Assembly (NCBI GenBank): GCA_024220505.1
Contig: JAKZZE010000021.1
Span: 1-64,000 of the forward strand
Source of the DNA: Rhizopus arrhizus
Taxonomy: Eukaryota; Mucoromycota; Mucoromycetes; Mucorales; Rhizopodaceae
DNA length: 64,000 nt
Reading direction: 5' to 3'
How positions within the stretch are numbered: position 1 is the stretch's first letter; every line of letters begins with the position of its first letter. A program made the translations under genes and the position numbers. Under the pieces are notes generated by a model. That model was given only the letters and a program-made list of their open reading frames with translations, made no database searches and was not told the origin of the DNA. Shown here in pieces: positions 13,101 through 22,021 of the stretch.

Positions 13101-15059
13101 AGTACCAGCGGGTGACTTATTAGGTTTGATAGGTGAAGGATCTATTGGATCAGGTATTGTAGAGATATTAGGACTATCCCACGTAACAGCTAAACCTGTC
13201 AAGTTAATGTTTAACTTAGGCATAAGATCTGTACCAATACAAATAGGTATATCCTTATCAAACTTAAAAATTTCAAATTCATGTAAGACATTGATTCCGT
13301 TATAAAATACTTTTATTTGATCTGTAATAGCAGTTCTAGGTACCAAGGTATTCAAACTAGCTAATTGTAATTTTCCTGAAACAGGAAAAGTTCTAACGTT
13401 TATAATTTTTGCTAGGTCAGGAGAGATCGTAGAAGTATTACACCCAGTATCAACCAAAGCCCAAGTACGGACATTTTCTATAGTGATGGGTACAAAAAAG
13501 GAATCAGTACGTTTGTTATTAAAACTGTGAAGTTTTGTATTAAACGGTTGCAACTTACATAATGATGAGTAGTAGTGGATGTCCTTGACGGCTTCATCGT
13601 CAAGATCCTGTTCTTCATCGTGGCTTTGTTGGTTGGCAGGGTTGTATTTAGAAGCTTTTGTACCCATTGGTTTATCTTCACTGCCAGTCAACTGAAGTGA
13701 GCGGAATGCCCTGGTTATGGTAGGTGCAGTAGAGGAGGAGGAAGAGGCAGAACCAGCAGAAAGAGGTTGATTCCTTTTAGGGCAAACATTTAAATGCTCC
13801 CTAGTAAAAGGAGCGTTGCATTTAAAGCAACGCTTACTAGATGTCTCTTTGTTCATACTGTTAGCAATTCCAAGCTCCTGAGCCTTTTTACAACGATCTG
13901 TTGTGTGGTTGCACTTTCCATGGATGATACAAGTCCTTCCATCCGTACGGTGGTTTCTTTTATGAATACCACTGGGAGGGTTCAACCCGTTGACTTGAGA
14001 GGGTTGGTTATGGAATTTTTTGGTTGACATATTGGGCAAGGTCTGTTGTTTTGTATGGAACTTTCTTGCGATACTAGAAAGGAGGTTTATGTCATTCTTT
14101 GCCTCCTGATCCAGACTGACGATGGCAATATTGACATGATTTTGTAGGCTACCAGTGAGGGAGTTCACAAACAAAATAGCCAAAAAATCATCAGCTACGG
14201 GAGTGGCTTCACGCTTGAGCTTCAAAAAGCGGTCAGTGTATTTTTCCACAGATTCATCAGGTTGCATGCTGATGGTTAACAGCTCTCTTGAGGCGTGGGC
14301 TTGAGCCTCAGTGGATTCAATGCCATATTTCAAGGTTAATTGCTCCTTGAAAATGGTCCAAGATAAATTCTTCTTTACCCGCAATTCATCATACCAAGAA
14401 CGCTGAGTATGGGTAAGGGAGAAAGGGATGAGGCGCTGCCAATGCACCTGTACATCCAAGCGGTACGCAAAGAGGATATCCTCAAAACGTCGGATACAGT
14501 CAGCAATGTCTTTAAAGACGGGCAATGCTGAGTTCTCTACATTACCAGTGTACTGAAACAAAGGTAAGTTTTGAGGAACCACTGTAGGTTGACTGTTAGA
14601 ACCGTTAATGGCAGAGCCATTGGTCTGTATAGTCAAGGTATTAGCCAGTTTTGCTTGCAAGTCCAACAAGGAGGCCAAGATGGTAGACTTGGTCGTATAT
14701 TCGCGGGAAAGGTTAGCCAGTTGCTTTCCTGTAAGCTCTTGACCCGTGATAGCCGCAGCAATTTGTTCTACCTGTTTCGTCAAAGTCTGGATGGTAGCCG
14801 TCAAATTACGACTACCAGAGACCTGAGAAGGTGGTGCTGCGCCACTGTTCTTGACACCAGCAAGCGGAGAGGCCATGGCCCTGGGTTCAACTTCTTCCAT
14901 CTCTATGTCTTCTATAATAGAGTTTGGGGATCCAGTAAGAGGAAGTTCGATCCCATTAACCATGGAGGGCTTTTCAAGTCTAGGACCAATGAAAGCAGGG
15001 TCACTTTCAGAAAGAAGGGTTTCTTCGTTGTAAGCCAAAAGATTAGAGTTGATAGACAT
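10194..15059 (-). CDS. Gypsy-1 copy 2 intact gag-pol polyprotein (Ty3/gypsy chromovirus)
   Basis: An uninterrupted reading frame encodes about 1,621 residues from the first ATG (protein starts MSINSNLLAYNEETL). Gag occupies roughly residues 1-480. It has a retrotransposon gag region near 170-315 and two cysteine/histidine knuckles (CIIHGKCNHTTDRC near 377 and CFKCNAPFTREHLNVC near 411). Aspartic protease motif DTG is at 537-539. Reverse transcriptase carries FIDD at 857-860, and RNase H carries TDAS with its Asp near 1,008. Integrase has an H/C zinc site (His about 1,191, Cys 1,222 and 1,225) and catalytic Asp 1253, Asp 1312 and Glu 1348 (D35E spacing). A GPF motif follows, then a C-terminal chromodomain (YLVRWKGYPPEYDTWEP, 1,557-1,573) that should steer integration. 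All visible catalytic motifs are kept, so the copy may be active. Confidence 0.95.
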   Translation of the reverse strand: MSINSNLLAYNEETLLSESDPAFIGPRLEKPSMVNGIELPLTGSPNSIIEDIEMEEVEPRAMASPLAGVKNSGAAPPSQVSGSRNLTATIQTLTKQVEQIAAAITGQELTGKQLANLSREYTTKSTILASLLDLQAKLANTLTIQTNGSAINGSNSQPTVVPQNLPLFQYTGNVENSALPVFKDIADCIRRFEDILFAYRLDVQVHWQRLIPFSLTHTQRSWYDELRVKKNLSWTIFKEQLTLKYGIESTEAQAHASRELLTISMQPDESVEKYTDRFLKLKREATPVADDFLAILFVNSLTGSLQNHVNIAIVSLDQEAKNDINLLSSIARKFHTKQQTLPNMSTKKFHNQPSQVNGLNPPSGIHKRNHRTDGRTCIIHGKCNHTTDRCKKAQELGIANSMNKETSSKRCFKCNAPFTREHLNVCPKRNQPLSAGSASSSSSTAPTITRAFRSLQLTGSEDKPMGTKASKYNPANQQSHDEEQDLDDEAVKDIHYYSSLCKLQPFNTKLHSFNNKRTDSFFVPITIENVRTWALVDTGCNTSTISPDLAKIINVRTFPVSGKLQLASLNTLVPRTAITDQIKVFYNGINVLHEFEIFKFDKDIPICIGTDLMPKLNINLTGLAVTWDSPNISTIPDPIDPSPIKPNKSPAGTHLQREQLMDALQPYLSANAKIPSTSACPLPEAIVRLETEPGKTTYRRQYPIALSIQPKVQEQVDKWLADGVIEIAPPNTAFNSPLLTVRKKDANGNYSDDVRVCIDPRHINAILIKDRTDRFQLPLITELHQKMSAATLFTVLDLKQAFHRLPLADEHRSLTAFTFNGQQYQFCRAPFGLTPIPNHFQRVLTTLLHDLPYVTCFIDDLTIGTGPDIEEHIKCVTTVIERLTSAKFILNVDKCHFMQTSVNILGFTISHNSLSLDSRKVANALAWPIPKTGKDIQRFLGLANYFRSHLPNFSTMTAPLDKLRNEGSLEHIWTDKYLQAFRNIQTALSNAPVLSIPDMRHELQLATDASNTGIGGVLYQIIDDKTRYIGFAARALSKSEMNYSTTKRELLAICYLFERFHKWLYGSQFTLYTDHKSLVYLGTQNIPNPMMLNWFETIFNYTFKVIHRPGIENVLPDSLSRLFSDDTEKRLGGDNNPQQFSIKNKNTKSQSKRTTDNSTNIKQRAVQLVDYMTPPEEERHNLLLKAHLLGHFGADAIVKTIHNDNLHWINIKKDALQLVSNCPECQQFNIGKHGYHPPRSILPDGPFDHVCIDLGTLNITSTEGYNFILVLVDLFTRFTILRPLIDKTAVSIANELRDIFCTFGWPKKLSSDNGTEFTNEIFNSLMETCGIDHRLSLPYNPLGNSTNESFVGIAKRALVKRLQGKKDEWNLFLPSIQYAMNCKYSRLHHSRPFVLMYNRQPNEFQDYSNAQSSIPNSSQQYAKALENKLDNMNNIVIPAIRNRIMTTQRTDNEYFTKKHRIVHQQFPNNSEVMIKNVNRNSKTDPRYEGPFVVHGVTKNGSYILTDKTGTLLSRDVPTSHIKLISTDNVVNNRADQQQYDVQAIIQHKGNNTSNYKYLVRWKGYPPEYDTWEPASSFDDMSMIEQYWARRNVNNNIGKRKRSYHTNVPTKTNNFNKRNKTK

Positions 15060-15110
15060 GTTTGAGAATAGCGTAGTAATAATAGAGTAAAGAGAATTCG
15101 TCAAAAAAAA

Positions 15111-15526
15111 TGATTTATCCAGGAATAGAAAGGAACAAGAGAGGACGAGACTCGATAAAGAGGTTGCTTTATTTAATAAGAAAATGATACTCTATTTATA
15201 CTTTTCATACACGGATAATATTTCATGTCATGGATTAATAATTAATGAGTATGATATAACTGATGACAAATAGATAATGGTTACGTGTTCTTCCATTGTT
15301 ATCTTTGTCATCATAAGCATTTATCCATAGAATACTCGTATATGATTGACTGCGATTGACTGTGATTTAGTCCCTGGATTTAATATAATTTAACCGTGCA
15401 ATTACGCAGCATCTTATTCTTAATGAAGATTTATCCGAATTAACCTGTAGTCTATCTATTGGATATATTTTACATGTAGCTTATTAATACTGTTTTCATA
15501 TCGAGTTATGAATGATGGATACATCA
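15111..15526 (-). repeat. Gypsy-1 LTR 3
   Basis: This is the rightmost 416 bp LTR, the upstream (5') LTR of copy 2 and so the expected promoter of the intact polyprotein. It ends at the AATAT target duplication at 15,527-15,531. The sequence next to it on the minus strand is a T run followed by GACGAATTC; I did not recognise a tRNA-type primer binding site. Confidence 0.93.
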
Positions 15527-15531
15527 AATAT

Positions 15532-16230
15532 AACAAAAAAATACGTGTATATTCTAAAAAGAATAAAAAAAAAAAGAAGCTTTGTTAACATCTTGTTACA
15601 AGGCAATTATAATTAATAGATACATGAACAGTTTTTTTGTTTTTCAAGTAAATAGATTGCTTTATTATTTTTCATGACATACAATAAAGAGATTATATGT
15701 TTTTAAGCTTATACTAGTTCATTACTTACTTTATGTTTGCACATGGGTGTAATTTGCCATTAGCCATTAGCCATTAGAGATGTTAACATTGCCAACTTCC
15801 TTTACTAAAAAGAGTTTTTCAGCAGCAAGCAGTAATATAAGTTTGATATTCTTATAGTTTTATCTGTTGGAAAGAATAACTTTGCTCATGAGGTTCATGT
15901 TCGTCATCCGAATGTGTCCCATTAGGAATTCCTAATATAAAAAGAAAAAAAAAAAAGAAAAACGACGTTAGACCTGGTATTATTTTTGTTGTTACAAACT
16001 TACATTTTAACCATTGTTGAGTTTTCTTTTATATCTTTTGTATCCTCAATGTTAAATATGTTCTCTGAAACAAAACAAGGGAAAAAAAAAACATTTCTTT
16101 AGTACACGTAAAACTGTTACTGTTTAGGAACCGACATCCAAATTTAGTATATTTGCTTTAGTTTTTTTTGATCACGCATTTTTTTCTATCTTATTCCTCT
16201 ACTAAATCCTGAATATTATTTTTTTTTGAA
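15532..16230. other. 5' flank of tnp2 element II transposase
   Basis: About 700 bp of AT-rich non-coding sequence lies between the Gypsy-1 insertion and the transposase start. It contains direct repeats of GCCATTA (about 15,755-15,775) and several poly-A/poly-T runs. On the minus strand near 15,890-16,080 there are isolated splice-like signals around a short open stretch (ENIFNIEDTKDIKENSTMVK), but no gene could be built from them. The promoter of the transposase should lie here. Confidence 0.4.
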
Positions 16231-19066
16231 ATGAACGCCACTAACAACAAAGTTAAATGCCAATGCACCAAATGCAGCAACTGTCCTGAAGGATTCAAAA
16301 TGATTGCCAAGAGAACCGCTAATATTCATAAGCGTATTGACAAAGTTGGAGAAGGTACATTTTTTTTAAAGAAATGCAGAAGACTAAAGTGCAATTAAAA
16401 TAGTTTTGAGGCAAAGAAGATTAGAAAATATCTTCGAGCAACCCACCAGTTCTACCGAAAGAAGCACGTTTGAAGGTATATTTATAAACACACCCTTTTT
16501 TTTTTATTAAACAAATTTAGAATTCGACCTTGATGCTGACATGGATGTCGACATGGAAGAAGAAATGACCAACGACCAACAACTGGAGTATCTCCTGGTC
16601 CTTTACCTTGTGCTTTTTCAAGCAAAGCACCTTTCTGTTGAAGCCGGTGAAGAACTGTTGGCCTTTCTTTCTTTGTTCGTGCCCTTGGCCATGGCATGGA
16701 GATTCCTACAAAGATCTCCACTGCTCGTGCCATGGTCAATTATTCCTCTGCCAGTAGTGGTGTCTCCCGTTTCCTTGTCTGTTCTCTTTGTAGAAGTGTT
16801 TATGACGCGGGAAGTTTGCATACCCGACTATGCCCTTTTGTCAGGTTTGCAAACAACCCCCACAGACAAGAGCGCCCATGTGGTAATTCACTTTTTGTTG
16901 GCAGCAGCCTGAAGCCCGTCCTTGAGTTCCCGTACAACTCAATTGTCGAAACGTTGAAGAAGTTCTTTGTCCGTCCGAACTTTGAAACAGAAATTGAACA
17001 GTGGAGAGGTCGATATGTGGAGGAAGGTGTGTTGTATGACATTTATGATGGTAGAGTCTGGAATGAGATGGTCGACTCAGCTGGGGAGCCATTTGTGAAT
17101 AAAAGACGATCATTAATGGTGTCATTGAACGTTGATTGGTTTCAACCTAGTGATGGTATGCATTACTCTTGCGGTGGTGTATATCTCACTATCAACAACC
17201 TTCCAAGGGGTTCCAGGATGAAGGTTTCCAACATCATACTGGTTGGTATGATTCCTGGGCCTGGCGAGCCCACGGATGACCAGCTCCAAAATTTCTTGCG
17301 ACCAATGATTGCAGAGCTGAATACCTTGTACGGAGGTATGATGATGCCAACGTACCAGAACAGAAACGGTGAGATGGTACGTGTTGCTTTGATGTCCGTT
17401 AACTGTGATATACCAGCAGCTCGTAAGGTAGCTGGATTCATGGGTCAATCCGCGCACAAAGCCTGCAACAAGTGTTCCACTGTGTTTTCGCGAATCAGTA
17501 CTGGTGCAAATTCAACGAAGCCAGATTTTTCAGACTTTGACGATGAGCATTGGATTCTGCGAAACAATACCCAGCAGCGCCAAGAAGCATATGCTTGGCT
17601 GAATGCCACTCACATTACACAACAAAGAACCCTGCAGACGGACACAGGAAGTAAATGGAGTGAACTTCACCGACTAGAATACTTTGATGTTGTAAGGTTA
17701 ACAACAGTTGATCCTATGCACAATTTATTTCTAGGTACGCCAAAACGAATGGTTGAAGTTTGGGTAGATCACGGGCTTCTTTCTACGGCTGATTTCAAAG
17801 CCATGGCTGATGAATCAGCTTCAATTGCTATTCCATCACAGTACTGCAGAATCTCCAAAGGTATGCAACAAATATAAAAGAATTAATTCTGTGATAAGTC
17901 TGAACACTAATTTTTTGTATAAAAAAAAAAAAAAAAAAAAACAAAAACGAAAAAAAGGCAAGATTGAAAGTACTTTTAGCAATATGAAATCCGATGAATG
18001 GAGAACGTGGTGTGTTGTGCTTTCACCTTTTCTGTTGAAACAAAGACTAGTCGGTGAACATTTCATCAATTGGATGCGATATGTAGAAGCAGTGAGATTG
18101 GTGACTGGTCCTTTGATCACAATTGAAGAAATACACGCAGCACATTCATTATTTAAGACCTTTGGCAAGACTTGTGCTCAACTTTATGGAAAAACAAGTA
18201 TATCACCAAATATGCATATGCACATGCATTTGAAAGAATGCTTTTTGGACTTTGGTCCCTCTTATGCCTTTTGGCTCTATGGTTTTGAACGCTTGAATGG
18301 TGATGTCAAAAAGATAAATATCAATTACAAGACAGGCTTCGAAACTACTTATGTCACTATGCTTACACAAACAATACATACACAAGATCTTATACATTCA
18401 TTACCAACACTCATTAATACCAACAACGAAGACATGCTCCTACTACTCAACTTTATAAGGGAAATAGGCGAAGTTACGAATGACGAGAGTGGTCTAACGC
18501 CATTTGATTACGCTCAGTTCATAGACGGACCAAGTCTATTTAACCTGACAATTACTGGTAGTGAGCCTCTGCCACCAAAATCCCTTCCTTCAAAAACCAA
18601 CAACAAACAACAAATCTTATGCCCTGCACACTATGAAGTCTTACAAAATTATTATATGGATACCTATGAAACACCTATTATGAATACAATTAGTACAATG
18701 ATACAATCATTTAAGAAAATTAACTTGCTTGGACAACGTTACCAACAATCAGACAATCATTCATCATCATCATACATTCAAGCCATTGTAAATAACCAAC
18801 TACGAATTGGCCAAATATCATATTTTTTTTCACATTCCTTCAACAATACCACTCATTATTTTGCATTCGTCAATTGGTACAGCCATGCGACCCAACATTT
18901 CCCCACCTTTGATGGTACTGGCATCCAAGTGTGGAAGAATCAATTTGATCCAGTTACAAGCAACAATATACTTCCAATTTACAGGATTTTCAACCCTGTT
19001 GCTATATGTCCATATGTTGATAACCATCTTCTTACTCTCGCTCTGCCAAGAAGAATTTATATGTAA
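16231..19066 (+). pseudogene. tnp2-family (Transposase_21, CACTA/Plavaka-like) transposase, frameshifted
   Basis: The start is ATG at 16,231 with an N-terminal cysteine cluster (KCQCTKCSNC). Introns are inferred at 16,355-16,424, 16,476-16,520 and 17,861-17,957, the last joining SK to GKIESTFSNM. The core carries family hallmarks: VSLNVDWFQPSDG, a central IPGPGEPTDDQLQNFL, SVNCDIPAARKVAGFMG, the pair CNKC, VDPMHNLFLGTPKRM, MHMHLKECFLDFGPSYAFWL, and FERLNGD, which probably holds the third acidic catalytic residue. The C-terminal domain ends ALPRRIYM. The N-terminal frame (EFDLDADMDVDMEEEM) and the core frame (MEIPTKISTARAM) differ, so one base is missing or extra near 16,690-16,700. It ends tail to tail with the accessory gene 198 bp away. 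Confidence 0.85.
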
Positions 19067-19264
19067 CAACTATGCTAAATTATTCAAACATTCTTTTATT
19101 ATTATTATTATTATTTATTTTACTAAAGAATCATTCAATAGACTATTATTGTTATTTTTTTTTTTTTGAAATTTTTATTCAATTTGCAGAGACAACAAAA
19201 GAGGCAGCAAAAAAAAAAAAAAAAAAAAAAAAGGAGGGGGAAAGAGAAAAGAGAAAGTAAACGC

Positions 19265-20030
19265 TTACTGCATAGGATTAGCAGCAGCAGAAGAGGAAAA
19301 GCCAAGGCCAGGAGAAGAAAAGGCCCAAGAGGGATAATCCTCATGGTCAAGGTTTGTGGGAAACTCCTTGTCGAAGTAGTCCACCACCCTTCTTGTTCTA
19401 TTGATGGTGCCTTTTTTCGACAAGGAATCTCTCCATGCTTTTTGAAGAGAAGCATGGAATTCGTCCACCTGTAGATTAATTAAAGGTATATTAGAAAATA
19501 AATACTATAACAAAAATACTACTTACTGCTTTACTTCGAAAGAGTGGTCTTTTTACCACAAACACAGGACCATGTTCATCCTCAGGGCCATCTTCTTCCT
19601 CTGAGGTCCAATCGGCTATCAGAAGCTTTTTTCCAAAAGGAAAACGAGCTTCAAATTCCTCTGGGGCTGCATTGTAAGCATTTCGCCTCATGGCGAGCTT
19701 CTAATGTAAAGAAGTAATGTAAGTACTTGAAACACTATATATTTCAATTTTTCAATATTAATTACTTACTGCATGCACACGACTACGACGCGTTGATTCT
19801 TCTGACGTAGCCGTCAGCCCCTTACTTTCTCTCACCATGTAGTTGAATTTGTTTCTGACCATGCTGCGCAAGTCAGAAACAGTAATGCCAGCAGAAAATG
19901 GCTCCTTCTTGGCAGCTGCTACAAGCAAATCTCTGACCTTTACGTTTTGCTTGTAGCGCAAGACCTCCTTCAGGTCAAAGGTGATACCCCGAGGGACCAG
20001 ATGCTCTCTGTAGTACTTCAATATGAAAGC
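19265..20030 (-). pseudogene. Accessory gene of tnp2 element II, 5' part lost or split by Tc1-A
   Basis: Three exons are readable on minus: 19,770-20,030, 19,527-19,700 and 19,265-19,468, with GT-AG introns. The protein contains ITVSDLRSMVRNKFNYMVRE, then RRNAYNAAPEEFEARFPFG and DWTSEEEDGPEDEHGP, then RPLFRSKA joined to VDEFHASLQKAWRDSL. Layout and two intron positions match the paralogue at 26,868-29,845: the intron after a basic segment before the SEEED box, and the intron after RSPA/RSKA. The two proteins are strongly diverged. The 5' exon with the coiled coil is not found; a Tc1-A sits at 20,089-21,718 just upstream, and no coiled-coil exon is evident beyond it. Confidence 0.65.
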
Positions 20031-20088
20031 CTATATTTCAAAAAGGGTAAAACAAAAATTTAGTTATTATTTTGCACATGCTAATTTA

Positions 20089-21718
20089 CAGTAGCGGACA
20101 AAACTGGTGCACAAAACTTTTTTTTAGCTTTTAACTACCATTACCTGCTCATGGTAATTGCAATAGTCATGAAACTGTACTAGAAGGAGGATATACTAGT
20201 CATTGTAATCTATGTATGTTCTAAGCATGACATTGTTAAAACTGAGCGATAAGCGTGCTTTGAATTTATAAAATCTTATATTTTCTAAAAACCTCAAAAG
20301 TGGCTAAAATCTTAGACTTTATATAATCATCTCATCTCTTGATATCATCGGATGTCCTTCTTTGCATATGCTAATAATATGCGTGTATATCATTTTCAAT
20401 AAAAGAACCCGGCTCTTTAACTATTCTTTTCCAAAGATCATCGACCCTTTTTGATCTAGTGTCGTATCATCATACCTTTGCCATCAATTGCCACCTGGCA
20501 TGCTTAAGCGGACTTAGGCCGGGATTAGTGGCGGCTAAACTTGTAGCACAGAAGCGCTGTTATCAAATATTGAGTTTATGACATGCGTTGACTTGTGCCT
20601 TGTGTCATTGTCATACTGAAACGAGAGATTACGACGTTTTAGACTACTATACGCTAGGCTTTTGTGGTATGAAGTAAGCGAAATATATGTGTATATTTAT
20701 GAGTTCATTATACCATCGTATACCTGACACACATATTCTGGTCCTCAATATCTAATACAGCCTTAAAACATAACAGAGCAGCCAGCATGCTTCATTGTTT
20801 GATCACCGTGAAAAAATCGCTCAGGTTGCTCGACTTGCTTTCAATATTAGTGTATACTATCTGCATCCATAATGTTCATATTTGTTTCATTGCTAAAGAT
20901 AGCAGACTTCCAGCCCTCTATAGTATACAATGGCTTGTTGTGATACCACATTCATCGCTTTTTCCGACTTATACAGCTGATGAAATTCTTCGATTCCTTA
21001 CTTCCGGACTCAAAATCTAGCTTCCTACTGTGCCTTTAGACTGACAGTCTGCTAACACTGTATCTTAAGGTCCTCAAAATGTGCTGAGCATCAGGAACTG
21101 TGTGTAGCGGGCCTTGTCCAAGCTCTAGGTTGATGACTGAACTAATAACTTTTCAGGCTAATAGCGGAATACCTTCATGATCACAAGACATTAAGTTTCT
21201 TTCTTCCCTCTTTCTCCTGTTGATTGTCCATTTAGAGATCCTTGTTACTCTAGAAATATCTGCTGTCGTACGAACTAGGCGTGTTCGAGATCTCAGAGTT
21301 TCGTTTTTACAGTTGCTTATTTTCTTCAGCATATAAGGCTAGTACTTTGTTATAGTGAATAGGGTAAAAACAAAAGGGGGGATTCAATGGGAAATACAAA
21401 ATAACTACGGTTTTATATATTTTTTAAGAGCTACTAAAATTTACTAATATGCTGTGAAATCTGAAAGCAAACGGGAGAGATATGGGGAAAATTGAAAGAA
21501 GGCTAGACAAGCACTACATTTTTGGCGAAAATTGAAATATGCAAAAAATCACTAAAAATGACCTTATGCCTGGGGGATGTCCGGCACAGTTCCGGTTTAC
21601 ATAACATAATGTATATTTTGGACTGTCTTTCAGATGGTATATGCCACAAAAGTCGCAGACATATGGCGGAGATACAATGTTGATTTTAATTTTTGTGCAC
21701 CAGTTTTGTCCGCTACTG
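20089..21718 (-). mobile_element. Tc1-A copy 2 (1,630 bp)
   Basis: The ends are CAGTAGCGGACAAAACTGG and its inverse, with TA duplicated at 20,087-20,088 and 21,719-21,720. Terminal inverted repeats are only about 28 bp. The interior holds a decayed Tc1 transposase on minus with shared lesions, so it could move only with enzyme supplied in trans. It lies just upstream of the surviving accessory gene exons of tnp2 element II. Confidence 0.9.
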
Positions 21719-21889
21719 TATTTTTAGATTAGATGCTGCTATTCTGGTGACATTAGGTAAGTCAAGTACACTTTTAAAACGCTACAAGCAAAGAAATATC
21801 ATATTTTGTTATTATTATTTTATTCAAATAAAAAAAAAGCTATTTTTTATAAACAAAATCCCTATTTTTTTGTATATATAAAGCAATAT

Positions 21890-22021
21890 TTATTGCAATA
21901 TGAATGGTCAATAAAGAAGTATATAAGCTATATAAGTGGTCAATAAAGAAGTATATAAAGCAATATGAGTGGTTCATAAAGAAATATATAAGGCAATATG
22001 GGTGGTCAATAAAGAAGTATA
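21890..22021. repeat. Subterminal tandem repeats of tnp2 element II, left block
   Basis: There are four imperfect 32-33 bp units, each like GCAATATGAGTGGTCAATAA followed by AGAAGTATATAA. Tc1-B is inserted inside the array at its TA. The array continues on the far side of the insertion at 23,661. Confidence 0.8.

Larger units (their letters stand above)
4034..15526 (-). mobile_element. Gypsy-1: tandem pair of Ty3/gypsy chromodomain retrotransposons sharing a middle LTR
   Basis: The structure is LTR-internal-LTR-internal-LTR with three 416 bp LTRs and two internal regions of about 5.12 kb, both coding on minus. The array is flanked by one 5 bp target duplication, AATAT, at 4,029-4,033 and 15,527-15,531. 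LTRs start TGATTTATCC and end GATACATCA on the plus strand. A purine tract (GGAAGGGGGCAA on the minus strand) precedes each downstream LTR. The coding regions differ in length by one base. One insertion followed by LTR-LTR unequal recombination or a nested tandem integration would produce this; an assembly duplication should be excluded. Confidence 0.95.

Noticed and set aside
15890..16080. Possible small minus-strand gene with splice-like sites
   Set aside because: Joined exons give an immediate stop in the only open phase, and no start or upstream exon could be found.
19067..19264. Poly-T and poly-A runs between convergent tnp2 genes as a designed bidirectional terminator
   Set aside because: Similar homopolymer runs are scattered through all non-coding parts of the window, so nothing specific can be claimed.
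20787..21020. Open frame of 77 residues (begins MLHCLITVKKSL), also at 24,714, 27,745 and 40,876 (minus)
   Set aside because: It recurs only because Tc1-A recurs. The reverse strand carries the decayed Tc1 transposase, so this frame is an antisense shadow.
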